A stretch of 64,000 bases of DNA from assembly GCA_017428055.1 (NCBI GenBank), contig JAFRRN010000020.1, forward strand, positions 28,585-92,584, in the 5' to 3' direction. The DNA comes from Prevotella sp. (GTDB taxonomy: Bacteria > Bacteroidota > Bacteroidia > Bacteroidales > Bacteroidaceae). The notes under the pieces were generated by a model. It searched no databases. It was not told where the DNA came from and saw nothing but the letters and a program-made list of their open reading frames with translations. The translations under genes were made by a program, and so were the position numbers. Positions 62,865 to 64,000 of this stretch are shown here, in pieces; within the stretch, counting starts at the first letter, position 1; every line of letters begins with the position of its first letter.

Positions 62865-63773
62865 TTAATCGGCTTGAATAACAAGATAATTTGACACGCT
62901 CCAAAAAGTTGTTGGGTCATTGATAGATAATCTGTACCCTGTCTCCTCCCTGATCAGCGAATATGAAGAAGATGGAGCTGGCGACACGAGGGTGACATTC
63001 TTTCCTTGGATTGTCAATTGGGTGAAGTTGCGAATGTCCACCTTCTTGAAATTACCTGTAGGCAAATTACTAAGATTCGTTTTACTCTTCTTAAACAAAT
63101 TTCCACCAGACTTAATGCCCATATCCTTTAACTCCTTTTTGCTCGCTACCAAGTAGAAACCTTCATTCATCATCTTATCCTGTATAGAAAGAGCTTCTTC
63201 CTGTGAAGTTATTGTTTCCTCTTGCGATGAGATTATTTCTCGTTGGCTTTGATTTGTAGCATTGAGCGAGGATACACTCTTTTGCAATTCGATGACGCTC
63301 TTATTACTATTTTCCAATTGAACTTTCAGATCTTGAATTTCCCTATCCTTTTGCTCAATTTGTTTTTTCATCAATTGAATGACGTTTCTTAAATTTGCCG
63401 TCTCTTTGTTGTTGTCATTATACTTTGTTTCAAGTTCAGTTATCCTTATCTTTTGTCTTTGGAGCATTTCACTAAAAGACTTGACATTGTCTTTAATTCG
63501 ATTTCGGTCGCTACGCACCTCATTCTTATCATTATTAGTAAGAAAAAGGGTTTCCTCTTGATAGCTTATACTATCCATCATCAAAGAGATTTCACTTAAT
63601 GTTCCGTTCAATTCGTTAATGGTAAGAGCCTGTCCATTGGAAAGTTCTAACAAAGAATCACGTTCTTTCAACAATTGATTTTTCATGTGTCCACCATTAC
63701 ACGCTATCAACGTCATACAATTCACAATGATGACACAAAATGTAGTATTTAATGTTTTCATCATATTCTTCAA
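62865..63773 (-). CDS. Coiled-coil lipoprotein, Cbp1-type putative collagen-binding adhesin
   Basis: 302 residues. Lipobox CMTLIACNGG near residue 25, then a long heptad-like coiled coil (about 75-195: LQRQKIRITELETKYNDNNK, IQLMKKQIEQKDREIQDLKV) and a C-terminal globular part (FYLVASKKELKDMGIKSGG, KKVDIRNFTQLTIQGK). The arrangement matches the Bacteroidota family named after the collagen-binding glycoprotein Cbp1; adhesion itself is not demonstrated by sequence. First gene of a probable pair with the LysM/Sel1 protein. Confidence 0.72.
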   Translation of the reverse strand: MKNMMKTLNTTFCVIIVNCMTLIACNGGHMKNQLLKERDSLLELSNGQALTINELNGTLSEISLMMDSISYQEETLFLTNNDKNEVRSDRNRIKDNVKSFSEMLQRQKIRITELETKYNDNNKETANLRNVIQLMKKQIEQKDREIQDLKVQLENSNKSVIELQKSVSSLNATNQSQREIISSQEETITSQEEALSIQDKMMNEGFYLVASKKELKDMGIKSGGNLFKKSKTNLSNLPTGNFKKVDIRNFTQLTIQGKNVTLVSPAPSSSYSLIREETGYRLSINDPTTFWSVSNYLVIQAD

Positions 63774-63788
63774 GATAATCCAATCAAT

Positions 63789-63832
63789 AAAAACTGTAGT
63801 TTCCCACTTGTTGTGTGGGAAATTACAGTTTT
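63789..63832. terminator. Hairpin terminator next to the insertion sequence
   Basis: AAAACTGTAgTTTCCCAC pairs with GTGGGAAAtTACAGTTTT around a 7-nt loop. The minus side continues into TTTTTATTG, so it best ends leftward transcription from the transposase. Confidence 0.7.
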
Positions 63833-63882
63833 GCTATTTTCCTAATGACTAAATAGGATATACGCGAGTTCGGTATAAGGAA

Positions 63883-64000
63883 TCAGAAAAGTTCCAACTG
63901 TTTTGAGTTTTCAACATGTACAGCCAATGCTTCTGGCTTGTTGTCAAAGAAGCAATAGGCAGCAAGCCCAGCGCAGATGTTCATGATGAAATTGTGTACC
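63883..64000 (-). CDS. Transposase C-terminus (IS982-like), cut by window edge
   Basis: The last 38 codons of a minus-strand frame entering from the right read VHNFIMNICAGLAAYCFFDN, then KPEALAVHVENSKQLELF and stop. The HNF..N..AGLAAYCFF..KP pattern with a KQLELF ending is familiar from IS982-type transposases of Bacteroidota. Family assignment rests on this short tail, and the element's other end lies outside the window. Confidence 0.6.
   Translation of the reverse strand, partial: VHNFIMNICAGLAAYCFFDNKPEALAVHVENSKQLELF

Noticed and set aside
1-64000. tRNA or rRNA genes
   Set aside because: No cloverleaf with a GTTCRA-type T arm and no rRNA-like stretch was noticed in the gaps between genes; a covariance search could not be run.

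Overview
The window looks like a chromosomal segment from a Prevotella-type member of the Bacteroidales (Bacteroidota). The grounds are a SusC/SusD locus with a one-protein hybrid regulator, an RprX/RprY-like pair, repeated promoters of the Bacteroidota form (TTG, about 19 nt, TAnnTTTG), lipoproteins with Bacteroidota-type signal peptides, and secreted enzymes ending in the short GGIYI...GKKVV tail seen in many Prevotella proteins. No rRNA or tRNA gene was found.

Layout. 1-7.3 kb, minus strand: a U32 peptidase running off the left edge, an Rpn-type nuclease, a DUF1016 nuclease and a large type IIG restriction-methyltransferase, with a decayed second copy of the restriction gene tail. 7.3-24 kb, mostly minus: housekeeping genes (trmO, PAP2 phosphatase, queC, POT peptide transporter, outer-membrane barrel, LysM/periplasmic-binding protein, an overlapping fabD-GH13-alaX-araC operon, serB, rpsF-rpsR-rplI, rplU-rpmA, rprX-rprY) plus a HigA-like antitoxin remnant. 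24-36.6 kb, mostly plus: LUD protein, topB, a four-helix protein, a mosaic lipoprotein broken at a poly-G tract, a VWA protein divergent from a sigma-factor/FGSN-domain fusion, a secreted DUF3472/discoidin/dockerin protein and NhaD. 36.6-52.3 kb: pfkA, a periplasmic-sugar-sensing hybrid regulator, a structured ncRNA, then a fructan utilisation locus (SusC, SusD, DUF4960 lipoprotein, two GH32 enzymes, MFS importer, PfkB kinase) closed by a strong terminator. 52.3-64 kb: a peroxidase-nitroreductase fusion, a C1 peptidase, a NotI-like restriction enzyme overlapping an adenine methyltransferase, an M6 protease overlapping a PL11 rhamnogalacturonan lyase, two envelope proteins, and a transposase fragment at the right edge.

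How the genes work together. In the fructan locus the hybrid regulator would sense released fructose in the periplasm and switch on susC. SusC, SusD and the DUF4960 protein bind and import fructan pieces, a lipoprotein GH32 cuts outside the cell and a secreted GH32 finishes them. The MFS carrier takes up monosaccharide, the PfkB kinase phosphorylates it, and PfkA, encoded just upstream of the regulator, continues into glycolysis.

The most unusual signal is a family of four intergenic arrays (7168-7294, 20562-20627, 29893-29958, 53564-53629). Each is a tandem run of spaced palindromes with an exact 22-bp period, yet each array has different palindrome arms. At the end of the first array a sixth palindrome with unrelated arms keeps the 22-bp register. 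I know of no described family with these properties.
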